A stretch of 64,000 nucleotides of DNA from Embleya hyalina (GTDB lineage Bacteria > Actinomycetota > Actinomycetes > Streptomycetales > Streptomycetaceae): positions 405,084 to 469,083 of the forward strand of contig NZ_BIFH01000013.1 of the NCBI RefSeq assembly GCF_003967355.1, read 5' to 3'. The notes under the pieces were generated by a model. That model saw only the letters and a list, made by a program, of their open reading frames with translations, did no database searches and was not told the origin of the DNA. Below are positions 8,350-16,874 of this stretch, one piece after another. Within the stretch, counting starts at the first letter, position 1. Each line of letters starts with the position of its first letter. The translations under genes were made by a program, and so were the position numbers.

Positions 8350-8939
8350 GACTCGACGACGTGCTCCGGGCGGTGACGGGGCGCTCGGGGCGGTTCCGGG
8401 TGCCAGGCGGCGCAGGGCATCACCGCGAAGCCGCGGCTGGGGAAGACGGCGTCCATGAAGAAGTCGTGGATGGCCGGATCGCCGTCGGCGCAGCCGTCGC
8501 GCAGCACGGTCACCCGGTATCCGCGATCGGCCGCGTCGTAGGCGGTGGCGGCGACCATGGCGCCGGTGGCCACGCCGCCGATCGCGATCGTGTCGACGCC
8601 GCGCGCCCGGAGTACGAGGTCGAGGTCCGTGCCGGCGAACGCGCTCGTGCGGCGCTTGAGCACGACGACGTCCTCGTCGGCGATCGGCAGGGTGATCTCG
8701 GTGCCGGCGGTGCCCTCGTGGAAGGTGTCCCCGGCCTCGTAGAAGGTCCGGTACAGCGCGTTGTCGGGGAGGAGATCGGCCCCGTTGCCGCGGAACGCGA
8801 AGTGCACGAACACCACGAGAGCACCGGCGGAACGGGCCCGCGGCAGCAACTCGGTGAGCTGGGGCAGGACTTGCCTGGCGAAGGGGTAGCTGCCGGTGAT
8901 GCCCTGCTGGAGGTCACCGATGATCAGTGCGGTGGTCAC
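8346..8939 (-). CDS. isochorismatase-fold cysteine-hydrolase family protein lacking the usual Cys
   Basis: 197 residues with the family layout: Asp in IIGDLQQG (residue 9), the conserved Lys in VVVLKRRTSAF, and the GGVATGAMVAATAYDA segment. In true isochorismatase/nicotinamidase enzymes the last segment reads like GVATNxCV with the nucleophilic Cys; here the Cys position is Met, as in a non-canonical subgroup of this fold. Hydrolysis by the standard thiol mechanism is therefore doubtful. Start at GTG 8939, with GGGAG 6 nt upstream. Convergent with the GntR gene and followed upstream by the TetR gene on the same strand. Confidence 0.8.
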   Translation of the reverse strand: MTTALIIGDLQQGITGSYPFARQVLPQLTELLPRARSAGALVVFVHFAFRGNGADLLPDNALYRTFYEAGDTFHEGTAGTEITLPIADEDVVVLKRRTSAFAGTDLDLVLRARGVDTIAIGGVATGAMVAATAYDAADRGYRVTVLRDGCADGDPAIHDFFMDAVFPSRGFAVMPCAAWHPEPPRAPRHRPEHVVES

Positions 8940-8998
8940 GACAAACTCCCGTCCGAAGTGGGATCACAATAGTCGATTCTTGAGATATCAACAAGATC

Positions 8999-9559
8999 TC
9001 AACCGTCGGCGAGGCGCTGGATGGTGGTGGCCAGCCAGGCGCGCAGGGCGGCCGGGTCGCCGAGTTCGGAGCGCAGGACACGCCGGCGGGCGGAGACGCC
9101 GAGGACGAAGGCGTCGATGGCCGCGGCTCGGCTGTGCGCCTCCGCGTCGGGCAGGCCGGTGTCGCGCAGGTAGCGGTGCAGGGGTTCCAGGGAGTTCCTG
9201 TCGAGGAAGGCGGCCAACGCCTCCGCCGCCTCCGGGCGTTCGCCGGACGCGCGATGCAGGACCAGTAGCGGATCCTCCCCGGATGTACCGAACCAGCGTC
9301 GCACGATGCTTGCCGCGAGGCGTGAACCGAGCGTGGAGCGGTCGCCGTCGACGGAGTTCCCGACCGGCAGTTCGACTCGGGTCGCCGCCAGGAAGAGACC
9401 GTCCTTGCCGCCGAAATAGCGGGTGATGAGGTTGGGCGACACGCCGGCGGCGTCGGCCACACCCTTGACCGTGACCGCCGTGTACCCGTGCCGGGCGAAC
9501 TGACGTTGTGCGTGTTCCAGGATTCGGCGCCTGGTCGCGGTCGCGTCACGAGAGATCAT
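8999..9559 (-). CDS. TetR-family repressor of the divergent epoxide hydrolase
   Basis: 186 residues. The N-terminal helix-turn-helix (RILEHAQRQFARHGYTAVTV, then GVSPNLITRYFGGKDGLF) is typical of TetR; the C-terminal ligand domain is anonymous. Start at ATG 9559: TATGCT lies exactly 7 nt upstream, which predicts a leaderless mRNA; in-frame ATGs at 9571 and 9577 lie inside the promoter. The 37 bp to the divergent epoxide hydrolase contain a symmetrical operator, so autoregulation and repression of the hydrolase are likely (inference from position). Confidence 0.88.
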   Translation of the reverse strand: MISRDATATRRRILEHAQRQFARHGYTAVTVKGVADAAGVSPNLITRYFGGKDGLFLAATRVELPVGNSVDGDRSTLGSRLAASIVRRWFGTSGEDPLLVLHRASGERPEAAEALAAFLDRNSLEPLHRYLRDTGLPDAEAHSRAAAIDAFVLGVSARRRVLRSELGDPAALRAWLATTIQRLADG

Positions 9560-9596
9560 GTGTATGAGCATATACATCGTGTGTATGCTCGTACAC
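9560..9596. promoter_or_regulatory. shared symmetrical TetR operator and two leaderless promoters
   Basis: The whole 37-bp gap is nearly self-complementary. GAGCATA (9566-9572) and TATGCTC (9584-9590) form a perfect inverted repeat around an 11-bp centre, flanked by TGTAT/ATACA and TGTGTA/TACACA palindromes. A TATGCT -10 box on each strand lies exactly 7 nt from the ATG of each gene, so both messages should be leaderless, and a repressor bound here would block both. Confidence 0.75.
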
Positions 9597-10637
9597 ATGA
9601 TGGACGAACTGCGAGAGCGAATCCGGCGGACACGACGCGTGGCGACCCCGTGGAACGACGACGCCACGCGCGGCCTCGGCGGCACCCGCCTCGACGAACT
9701 GCTCGAACGCTGGGCGAACGGATACGACTGGGACGCGCACGAGCGCCGGATCGCCGAACTCCCGTGGGTGACCGTCCGGACGGGCGACACCGACCTGCGG
9801 CTGATCCACCAGCGGTCCGCGCGTCCCGGCGCTCCGGTGGTCGTGTTGCTGCACGGCTGGCCGGACTCGGTGTTGCGGTTCGAGCGGGTCCTGCCGCTGC
9901 TCGCGGACATGCACGTGGTGGTTCCCGCGCTGCCGGGCTTCCCGTTCGCGGCACCGCTCACCACGCCCGGCATGTCGGCCGACGTGATCGCCCGGATCCT
10001 CGCGGACGCGCTCGACGCCCTCGGCCACCCCCGCTACACCGTGTCCGGCGGCGACGTGGGCGGCACCATCGCGGAACTCCTCGCGGCCGAACACCCGGAC
10101 CGGGTGGCCGCGTTGCACCTCACGAACATCGCCCCGCAGCACGCGCTCACCGCCGACCCGGCGAAGCTCGCGCCCGACGCGGTCGACTACCTCCGCCGGA
10201 CCGCACAGTGGTTTCGGACCGAAGGCGGGTACATCGCCGAGCAGTCCACGCGGCCGAACACACTGGCCGCGGCCCTGGGCGACTCGCCCGCCGGCCTCGC
10301 CGCGTGGATCGTCGAGAAACTGGAATCCTGGTCCGACGAGGCGGCGTTCACCCCGGACGAGCTGCTCACCTGGGTCACCGCCTACTGGGCCACGGGCACG
10401 ATCGGCACCTCTTTCGCCACCTATGCCGAACCGGTCGTCCTTCCCGGCCGCATCGACACGCCGACCGTGCTCTCCGTGTTCGCGCACGACCTCAAACCGG
10501 AACCCCGAAGCTACGCCGAGGCGTTCCTCGACATCCGCGAATACGTGGAGCACCACGCCGGCGGCCACTTCGCGGCCTGGGAGCGGCCCGAAGCGTACGT
10601 CGGCGACCTGCGGCGGGCGGTCGACCTCGCCCGCTGA
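9597..10637 (+). CDS. epoxide hydrolase family alpha/beta-hydrolase (EHN type)
   Basis: 346 residues. The N-terminal ~90 residues match the epoxide-hydrolase N-terminal region (RIRRTRRVATPWND, LDELLERWANGYDWDAHE), followed by an alpha/beta-hydrolase core with LLHGWPDSVLRFE (oxyanion HGxP), SGGDVGGTIAELLA (nucleophile Asp in the elbow) and the late HHAGGHFAAWERPE with the catalytic His. Members open epoxides or hydrolyse esters; the substrate is unknown. Start at ATG 9597 fits the leaderless promoter; ATG 9600 is an alternative. Controlled with the divergent TetR gene. Confidence 0.88.
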   Translation: MMDELRERIRRTRRVATPWNDDATRGLGGTRLDELLERWANGYDWDAHERRIAELPWVTVRTGDTDLRLIHQRSARPGAPVVVLLHGWPDSVLRFERVLPLLADMHVVVPALPGFPFAAPLTTPGMSADVIARILADALDALGHPRYTVSGGDVGGTIAELLAAEHPDRVAALHLTNIAPQHALTADPAKLAPDAVDYLRRTAQWFRTEGGYIAEQSTRPNTLAAALGDSPAGLAAWIVEKLESWSDEAAFTPDELLTWVTAYWATGTIGTSFATYAEPVVLPGRIDTPTVLSVFAHDLKPEPRSYAEAFLDIREYVEHHAGGHFAAWERPEAYVGDLRRAVDLAR

Positions 10638-10648
10638 GGGCGCCCGGC

Positions 10649-10690
10649 GCCCGTCCCCCGCACACCTGGCGCGGTGTGCGGGGGACGGGC
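10649..10690. terminator. strong hairpin terminator
   Basis: A perfect 18-bp inverted repeat (10649-10666 and 10673-10690) with a 6-nt loop lies between the convergent epoxide hydrolase and secreted-protein genes. It can serve both strands. Confidence 0.85.
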
Positions 10691-10701
10691 GTGCCGCGGA
10701 T

Positions 10702-11184
10702 CTAGACCGGGCGGCAGGGGCCGTACGTCTGTTCCTTGATGTGGGCCGTGTAGTCGTTGCCGACCTTCACGTACATCGGCCCCTGGGGACTCGCCGAGAA
10801 GTACGAGGTCCACTCCTTGCCCCAGGGGAGGAAGCTCTCGAAGAAGACCTTGTAGCACCAGTTGGTGTCCACGCGGAATGTGTCCCAGTCCTCGTCCTGC
10901 GGTGTGCGCTCACCGGCGGCGAGCGTCCGCCACTCCTGGGGTTCGTCGGCCGAGGAACAGGTCGGCTGCGTGCTCGTGTAGTCCCCGGTACTCCCCGCCT
11001 CGCAATAGTTGCGCGCCACGGTCGCGGGGAGATTCGACTGATTCATCGTCTCCGAGCAGATCAGGGTGCATCCCCCGGCATACGCCGGGGTCGGGACGGC
11101 GACGATCGCCGCGGCGCCCAGTACCGCCACCACCGCGAGCGAACGTACTCCACGGGTCACGGCCGTCGAACCGCCGTAGGTCAT
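10702..11184 (-). CDS. small secreted protein of unknown function
   Basis: 160 residues. Start at ATG 11184, because AGGAGG lies 6 nt upstream; a longer frame exists but lacks this. A signal peptide is clear: TRGVR, then SLAVVAVLGAAAIVAVPTP and a YAG cleavage area near residue 38. The mature ~120 residues contain six cysteines, probably in three disulfides, and aromatic-rich stretches (DTNWCYKVFFESFLPWGKEW). No enzyme motif was recognised. It ends at the 18-bp hairpin. Confidence 0.75.
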   Translation of the reverse strand: MTYGGSTAVTRGVRSLAVVAVLGAAAIVAVPTPAYAGGCTLICSETMNQSNLPATVARNYCEAGSTGDYTSTQPTCSSADEPQEWRTLAAGERTPQDEDWDTFRVDTNWCYKVFFESFLPWGKEWTSYFSASPQGPMYVKVGNDYTAHIKEQTYGPCRPV

Positions 11185-11346
11185 GGGAATCCTCCTCGTC
11201 ATCGCTTCGATCCGAGCCCGGTCACCACCAGACTCCGGGTGGGGAGGCGGACGGAACAAGGGCCGTTCCACGCCGAAATCGGCCATGGAAGGCACATGCA
11301 AGCCCCCGGGTTCCCCACGGTCTCCCCAAGCGCGCGTGTGTTCGGG

Positions 11347-12066
11347 TCAGGGACGGGAGTTCGTGTTCGGTGTCGCCGGTGACCTGCCGTCCAGGACCGG
11401 GCGCTGTGGCAGTGACGCGCGCGGCACCTCGAAGCGGGCCAGCCGGACGTACGGGGCGAGGCATTCCGGCGGGGGGCTGCGATCGGGGAGGCGTACGTCG
11501 AGCCGGAGCCGGTTCCCGGTCGCGAACAGCCGGGCGCCCTCGGGGTCGAGGCAGCCCGCGTCGACGGTCGCGGTCACCACGACGTTGCGGGCGAAGTCCG
11601 TCGCGGGGGTGGGCTCGGCCGGGCGCTTGTTCGGGCTGCCGGCGAATACGCCCGCGAGGACGTCCGCGTCCTGTGCCGCCGATTCGGCGACGGCGAACAC
11701 CTTGGGCAGGCCGCGTGCCTCGGCGAAGGAGATGGTGCGCGTGTCGACGCGCCCGCCGGCGGGGACGGCGGGGGTTCGGGTGCCCGTGGGTTCGGCACCC
11801 GGTGGCGTGGTGCCCGGAAGGATCGCCGTTTCGGCGGGGGACACGGCAGGGGTGGCGGCGGGCGAGCCCGCGGGGGCGGTGCCCGATGCGCCGACCGGTG
11901 TGTCGGACACCGAGCGGATCGGCTCTCCCACCGTATGCTTTTCCTCGCCGTCGTCCGCGAACAGGAACCACAGGGCGATTCCGACGCAGGCGACGGCGAT
12001 CAGTCCGGCGGCGACGACGAGGATCGTCCGGGTGGTGGCGGGTGGTCGTGCATTCGACTCGGCCAT
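11347..12066 (-). CDS. membrane-anchored protein with extracytoplasmic domain, function unknown
   Basis: 239 residues. A short cytoplasmic N-terminus is followed by one membrane helix (TILVVAAGLIAVACVGIALW, about 14-33), then a Pro/Ala/Thr/Gly-rich linker (residues ~45-105) and a ~120-residue outer domain with two cysteines (DAGCLDPEG, PPPECLAPY), perhaps a disulfide. Start at ATG 12066; no clear ribosome site is visible. No catalytic motif recognised. It follows the sugar oxidoreductase gene on the same strand after 128 bp. Confidence 0.65.
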   Translation of the reverse strand: MAESNARPPATTRTILVVAAGLIAVACVGIALWFLFADDGEEKHTVGEPIRSVSDTPVGASGTAPAGSPAATPAVSPAETAILPGTTPPGAEPTGTRTPAVPAGGRVDTRTISFAEARGLPKVFAVAESAAQDADVLAGVFAGSPNKRPAEPTPATDFARNVVVTATVDAGCLDPEGARLFATGNRLRLDVRLPDRSPPPECLAPYVRLARFEVPRASLPQRPVLDGRSPATPNTNSRP

Positions 12067-12194
12067 GGTGATGTGACGTCGGCGCCCGAGGGACGGTTCC
12101 CCGCGGCGACAAGTCGCAGGGCTTCCTTCCGGTTCGGCGCCGGGCGTGGCGAACCCGGACCTCGGTGCGACCGGTAACTCCGCGACGTACGCGA

Positions 12195-13133
12195 TCAGTC
12201 GCCGTTCGCGGCCCGGATCAGGCGGTCGAGCGTGCGAGCGTCGCCGAGCAGCGGCGCGTCGAATTCCCGGGAGCCGGAATACGCGGCATCGACCACCCGG
12301 TCCAGGAAGAGCCTCATGCTGTCGGCAGGGGGGATTCGGTGCACACGTTCCTCGCCGTCCCTTCGGATCGTCACGGTGGTTTCCTGCTCCGGTGGCATGG
12401 AGAACGGGCGCTCGACGTCGACGACCTCGTGTCGGCCCAGCAGTTGTAGCGCATTGCGGTACGTGTTGGTGAAGCCGAAGTGGCCGACGACGGTTCTTCC
12501 TTCGGCGTAGCGGAGCAGTGCGCTGTACGAGAGGTCGAGGCCGTCCGCCGTGCGGTCGGCCACCATGACACCGACCTCCTCCGGCTCCAGACCCCACAAC
12601 ACCCGCCCCAGCGACGCGAGATAGGGCCCGGTGTCGAGCAGCGCGCCGCCGCCGCGCCCCCGATCATGGCGGAAGTCCGCCGCCGGCACGGGCGGGGTGA
12701 AGACGGCCACCGCCTTGGTGGCATCGGCCGCCGACTCCCGGACGACGGGGAACATCGGGTGGAACGAATAGCACGTCGCCTCGGCGAGCACCAGGGACGA
12801 CGATCTCGCCAGTTCCACCATCTCGGCCGCCACCCGCAGGCTCGACAGAGCCGGTTTGTCGACCACGACATGCCACCCCTGCCCCAGTGCCTCCCGGACC
12901 GCGAGGGCGTGTTCGCTGTTGACCAGCGACACATACGCCAGGCCCGGTGCGCGCGACCTCAACGCGCCGCGCCAGTCGCCGTGGAGCCGGCCCGGCTTCG
13001 GGATCCCGGCCACGTCGTCCGGCGTGGCGTGGCGGCTGGCGATGTCGACGGTGGTGATCTCGGGCATCGACGCGGCGGCGGGCAACACCCGACGCCGGGC
13101 GAACCTCGACAGTCCGATCAGCAGCAGTTCCAT
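12195..13133 (-). CDS. Gfo/Idh/MocA-family oxidoreductase, possible NDP-hexose ketoreductase
   Basis: 312 residues: an N-terminal Rossmann domain (ELLLIGLSRFARRRVLPA) with the family's VVVDKPALSS segment (the EKP-like Lys-Pro), then an alpha/beta C-terminal domain with GGGALLDTGPYLAS. In deoxysugar pathways this family includes C-3 ketoreductases such as KijD10 that act after the NDP-hexose 2,3-dehydratase, and a 2,3-dehydratase lies at 16875, so that role is plausible. The first glycine-rich loop is unusual (GLSRFA in place of GxGxxG-like GCG/GTG). Start at ATG 13133, 5 bp after the stop of the pyruvyltransferase gene, so the two are probably co-translated. Confidence 0.75.
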   Translation of the reverse strand: MELLLIGLSRFARRRVLPAAASMPEITTVDIASRHATPDDVAGIPKPGRLHGDWRGALRSRAPGLAYVSLVNSEHALAVREALGQGWHVVVDKPALSSLRVAAEMVELARSSSLVLAEATCYSFHPMFPVVRESAADATKAVAVFTPPVPAADFRHDRGRGGGALLDTGPYLASLGRVLWGLEPEEVGVMVADRTADGLDLSYSALLRYAEGRTVVGHFGFTNTYRNALQLLGRHEVVDVERPFSMPPEQETTVTIRRDGEERVHRIPPADSMRLFLDRVVDAAYSGSREFDAPLLGDARTLDRLIRAANGD

Positions 13134-13138
13134 GGCTC

Positions 13139-14287
13139 TCACGCGGAACCACGGCCGTAGATCCGCTCGGCCACGGCCAGTTTGGCGGTGCGCAGTTCGG
13201 TCAACCGCTCGGCGCGGTACCCGCCGGTGGTGGGGCGTTCGGGAATCTCCGGCGGTCGAAGCAGCCGCCAGGCGGAGCCGGAGTCGATCAGCGAACGATG
13301 TTTGACGTCGTAGTAGTCGTCCCGTACCACCAGGGCCACGCCGTGCGCGCCGGCCGCGCCGGCCACCACGTGCGGATGGAAGCGGGTGCTGATCCAGCAC
13401 TGGCCGGCGCGTGCGGGCAGGCCGCGGGCCAGGACGTCGCCGAGCGAGTATCGGCGGGCACCGGGCAGCAGTGTCCCGGCGATGGCCAGTACGTCCCGAT
13501 CCTTGTCGGGAGAGCACTCCAGCAGGCCCACGTCGGTCACCCGCCAGGCGCGCAGCACCTCGGCCACGAAGCGGACCGTCGCCTCGGCCGCGCCCTCGTT
13601 CTCGGCCAACAGCGACTGCACGCTCACCATGACCTCCGGCACCTCCTCGTCCGCGCGCAGCAGGTGCGGGCCGAATCCGAGGAACACGTCGTCGCAGTGG
13701 TCGGCGGAGGCGGCGAGTCCGACGAACTCCGCCGAGGCCGCGTCCCGTACGTCGACCACGTCGAAGTCCCCGATCAGCGACCGGGTCAGCCCGGAGGCGT
13801 CGGCGGGCGGCCACAACCCCTGCCCGGACATCGCCGTCCTGGCGCGGCCCGTCTCGGCGGCGGCGGTGATGCCCGCCAACAGGCCCGCGAAGACCGGCCA
13901 GATGCCGTTGAGGAAGCCGCCGCCGACCAGGTGCACCACCGCCGCGCCGCGCAGTACCGCGATCCCGTCGGCCAGTTCGGGCACGGAGATCGGGTCGCGC
14001 ACCGCGCCCGCCACCCCCGCGCAGGTCACCGCCGGGTCGTCGCCGGGCCAGTGGCGCAGGCACAACCGCCACAGCACGCTGGTGAAACGGGCGCGCGGAT
14101 GCACGTCGCCCATGTGCCCCACGGCCACCTCGGGATAGAGGCAGTCCACGACGACGTCCACCTCGGGAGCCACCCGGGCCAGATGCCGCAGCCAGGTGCC
14201 GGCGATGAGTTCGTCGCCGTAGTTGGGAATTCCCGCCGGACAGACGAGGTAGTACGGGCGGTGCTCGCCGTCGCTCGTGACATGCAT
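13139..14287 (-). CDS. polysaccharide pyruvyl transferase family protein
   Basis: 382 residues. The N-terminus (LVCPAGIPNYGDELIAGTWL) and the later HLVGGGFLNGIW and STRFHPHVVAGAAG segments are hallmarks of the CsaB/PssM-like pyruvyltransferase family, which adds a ketal pyruvate from PEP to sugars. Start at ATG 14287 with GAGGAA 10 nt upstream; 14-bp gap from the glycosyltransferase gene. In a small-molecule cluster this is unusual: the product may carry a pyruvylated sugar, or the fold may have another role (inference). Same operon as the glycosyltransferase and the oxidoreductase. Confidence 0.8.
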   Translation of the reverse strand: MHVTSDGEHRPYYLVCPAGIPNYGDELIAGTWLRHLARVAPEVDVVVDCLYPEVAVGHMGDVHPRARFTSVLWRLCLRHWPGDDPAVTCAGVAGAVRDPISVPELADGIAVLRGAAVVHLVGGGFLNGIWPVFAGLLAGITAAAETGRARTAMSGQGLWPPADASGLTRSLIGDFDVVDVRDAASAEFVGLAASADHCDDVFLGFGPHLLRADEEVPEVMVSVQSLLAENEGAAEATVRFVAEVLRAWRVTDVGLLECSPDKDRDVLAIAGTLLPGARRYSLGDVLARGLPARAGQCWISTRFHPHVVAGAAGAHGVALVVRDDYYDVKHRSLIDSGSAWRLLRPPEIPERPTTGGYRAERLTELRTAKLAVAERIYGRGSA

Positions 14288-14301
14288 GAAGGGCCGATTC
14301 C

Positions 14302-15585
14302 TCAGGCGCGATGGAGTGCGGTCAGTTGCTCCAGTCGGGATACGCAGTCCGTCGGCGCGGGGTCGGACATCGTGTCGACGTACAGGCGGTGGGCGCCGGT
14401 TCCGAAGTCCGGATCGTCCAGCACACGAACCAGCGCCTTGCACACGCTCGCTCCGTCCAGTCCCGCCGGATCCAGCGCGAGTCCCGCCCCGTAGCCGATC
14501 ACCTGGCGCGCGGTGACCATCTCGTCCCACATCGGCTGCGGAACGATCACCTGCGGCACGCGGAAGCCGGCGGCCGCGGAGAAGGTCCCGCGGCCACCGT
14601 TGTGCACGATCGCCGAACAACTCGGCAGGAGCAGGCCGAACGGTACGTATCCGATGGGCCGCACATTGTCCGGAAGCCGGCCCAGAGCGGACATGCGCTC
14701 GGCCGTCATCGTGGTCAGCAGATCCGCGTCCAGTTCCGCCGCCGCGTCGAGGAAGTCCCGCAGCGGGAACGTCAGCGTGCGCCGGTGGATCTCCTCCCTG
14801 GTCGTCCCGAGCGTGAGCACGACCCTGGGCCGTGACGGCTTCTCCCGCAGCCACGGAAGGAGTTCGGCCGCTCCGCCGAAGGGGATCCGCCGCATCGGCA
14901 CGGTCGTGCCGTGCGAGCGGTACGGGTGGGGTCGGCACAGATCGACGGACCACTGGCCGAGCAGGGTCTCCTCGGTGAAGTCCAGGCCGTACGGATCGAG
15001 CAGCGGCCGCAACCACTCGGCGCACGGATCCTCGACGTCCTCCGCCGAGGCGGCGCGTCGGTCGTCCAGGTCCGCGCGGATCCGGTCCCGGAGCATGCCG
15101 ATCGTGTCCATGCCCCAGACGATCCGGGCATGCGCGGCGCCGCAGAGCCGGGCGGCCACCGGAGCGGGGAACACGAGGGCGTCCCAGAGCAGGAGATCCG
15201 GCCGCCAGGAGTCGGTGAACGCGACGAGATGCCGCAACAGGTCGCCCTGTCGGCCCACTTCGGAATCCGGCGCGTACACCTGCCGGTACATGAAGCGCAC
15301 GGCCTCGCGGAAACCGCGCCAATGACTCTCGTCCCGGTCGTCCGGGTCCATCGCCAGGAAGTCGGACCGGTTGTGCTCGCCCGGGCGCACCGGGGACACG
15401 TCGCCCGGGCCGCCCAGGGGTACGGCGTTCAGGCCGGCCGCCTCGAGGTATCGCGTCGAGTCCCGCTCCGGGCCCCAGTCGCCGGTCGTCACCACCTCGT
15501 GCCCGGCGCTCTGCAGGGCCCACGCGAGCGGAATCACCGTATTCAGATGCGCTTTCACGGGCAGAGTCGCGAACACGACGCGCAT
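14302..15585 (-). CDS. EryCIII/DesVII-like macrolide-type glycosyltransferase
   Basis: 427 residues of GT-B fold, GT1 family. The N-terminus MRVVFATLPVKAHLNTVIPL is the acceptor side typical of antibiotic glycosyltransferases; PSCSAIVHNGGRGTFSAAAG and GFRVPQVIVPQPMWDE form the NDP-sugar binding signature. Family members transfer a deoxysugar to a polyketide or terpene core. Start at ATG 15585, with GGAG 6 nt upstream. First gene of the three-gene minus-strand operon and divergent from the epimerase and 2,3-dehydratase genes, whose product is its likely donor. No obvious partner protein of the DesVIII type is present. Confidence 0.88.
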   Translation of the reverse strand: MRVVFATLPVKAHLNTVIPLAWALQSAGHEVVTTGDWGPERDSTRYLEAAGLNAVPLGGPGDVSPVRPGEHNRSDFLAMDPDDRDESHWRGFREAVRFMYRQVYAPDSEVGRQGDLLRHLVAFTDSWRPDLLLWDALVFPAPVAARLCGAAHARIVWGMDTIGMLRDRIRADLDDRRAASAEDVEDPCAEWLRPLLDPYGLDFTEETLLGQWSVDLCRPHPYRSHGTTVPMRRIPFGGAAELLPWLREKPSRPRVVLTLGTTREEIHRRTLTFPLRDFLDAAAELDADLLTTMTAERMSALGRLPDNVRPIGYVPFGLLLPSCSAIVHNGGRGTFSAAAGFRVPQVIVPQPMWDEMVTARQVIGYGAGLALDPAGLDGASVCKALVRVLDDPDFGTGAHRLYVDTMSDPAPTDCVSRLEQLTALHRA

Positions 15586-15886
15586 GCGGATCTCCGTTGT
15601 GTGAGCCGGCCGTCCCTCGAACCGGAGCCCAGCCTCACGGGGTTCGTCGGTGAATGCACGCTTCGTTGGGCCGAACGAGTTCAAATCCACGCCCCGAGTA
15701 CTCCATATGGGTTACGCGCTCGTCGTCCGCAACCCGGCACCCCGCGCGGCCGGCAAGGATGGTGCCGATCACACCAGTTGCCGTCGGCAGCCCGGCGATG
15801 ATCCGACGGTTGTGGCGGGTTGCCCCGCGCATGGACCGTACGCGCGTACCACCGACGGGAGTTGTCCCGAGATGCGGAGGACGTCC
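15586..15886. promoter_or_regulatory. divergent intergenic region of the sugar genes
   Basis: This 301-bp stretch separates the glycosyltransferase operon from the epimerase operon and must hold both promoters. A perfect 12-bp palindrome GTACGCGCGTAC lies at 15838-15849, about 38 bp before the epimerase ATG, and could bind a dimeric regulator. No convincing -35/-10 pair was found on either strand. Confidence 0.45.
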
Positions 15887-16834
15887 ATGACGAGAGCCAC
15901 CGTCGTCGGAGCCGGATTTCTGGGAACCGCCCTCGCCGTCGGTGCCGAACGCCGCGGCTGGGACGTGACCGTCATCGGCCGCTCCGATCCGTACGCGCTG
16001 CGCGAACGGACCACATCCACCGGAACGCTGCGACTCGTCCTGGGCGGCGGAGCCGACGAACTGCCGTCCGTGCTCGGCCGGGACACCGGTGTCGTCGTCA
16101 TCGCCGCCGGCGGCCGATTCCCGGTGCCGTCGGCGCACGAGCCGGCCGCCGACGCCGTGGATACGCTGTCGCTGCTGATCAACGTCTGCGAGGCGGTGCG
16201 CACGCACAGCCCCGACGCCCGGATCGTGTTCCTCTCCTCCGCCGGCGGCGTCTACGCGCCGGGGCCCGAGCCGGGGCTGCGGGCCGAGACGCATCGCGCG
16301 GAGCCCACCTCCCCGTACGGCATGTCGCGGCTGACGGGCGAGCACTACCTGGAGTTCTATCGAAGGGTGCACGGGCTGGCCGGTACCGCCCTGCGCTGCT
16401 CCAACGTCTACGGCCGACTGCTGCCGGCCGCACGGGGACAGGGCGTGGTGTCGGCGGCGTTCCGCTGCGCGCTGTCGGGCGAACCGTTCCGGCTGCACGG
16501 AAGCGGGGCCCAGCGGCGGGACTTCGTGCACGTGGACGACTTCGTGCGCGCGACCCTCGATCTGCTCTCGCTGCCGGCGAGCCCGCCCGCGACGGTCAAC
16601 ATCGGATCCGGGGTGGGCTATTCGGTGGCACAGGTCGTCGACCGGGTCGCCACCGTGCTGAAGAAGGACATCACGATCGCGCGGGGACCCAGTGCCGGTA
16701 CCGACCTCGGGAGCCTGGTGGTGGACACCTCCCTGCTGCGATCGCTCGTCGATTTCGCGCCGTTGGACCCGGACACCGGCATCGAGAGGATGGCGCGCGC
16801 GCTCCGGGCCGACGCCGGTGGGGAGTCGTCGTGA
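15887..16834 (+). CDS. NAD-dependent epimerase/dehydratase (NDP-sugar extended SDR)
   Basis: 315 residues. Rossmann motif VVGAGFLGTAL at residues 6-16, FLSSAGGVYAPG with the conserved Ser, and the active-site stretch SPYGMSRLTGEHY. In most extended SDRs the last reads YxxxK; here it is YGMSR, so the catalytic Lys is Arg, which may slow or alter catalysis. RCSNVYGRLLP and GAQRRDFVHVDDF are typical of NDP-sugar 4-epimerases/ketoreductases. Start at ATG 15887, with CGGAGG 6 nt upstream. Forms a two-gene operon with the 2,3-dehydratase (40-bp gap); probable role is C-4 reduction or epimerisation of the deoxysugar. Confidence 0.82.
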   Translation: MTRATVVGAGFLGTALAVGAERRGWDVTVIGRSDPYALRERTTSTGTLRLVLGGGADELPSVLGRDTGVVVIAAGGRFPVPSAHEPAADAVDTLSLLINVCEAVRTHSPDARIVFLSSAGGVYAPGPEPGLRAETHRAEPTSPYGMSRLTGEHYLEFYRRVHGLAGTALRCSNVYGRLLPAARGQGVVSAAFRCALSGEPFRLHGSGAQRRDFVHVDDFVRATLDLLSLPASPPATVNIGSGVGYSVAQVVDRVATVLKKDITIARGPSAGTDLGSLVVDTSLLRSLVDFAPLDPDTGIERMARALRADAGGESS

Positions 16835-16874
16835 GCAGGATCCCGATGGACACGCCGCGCGAAGGGCGAGTGGG

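Noticed and set aside
11347-12066. Anti-sigma factor for the single-helix membrane protein
   Set aside because: Its cytoplasmic N-terminus is too short for a zinc-finger or RsgI-type domain and no sigma factor gene is adjacent.
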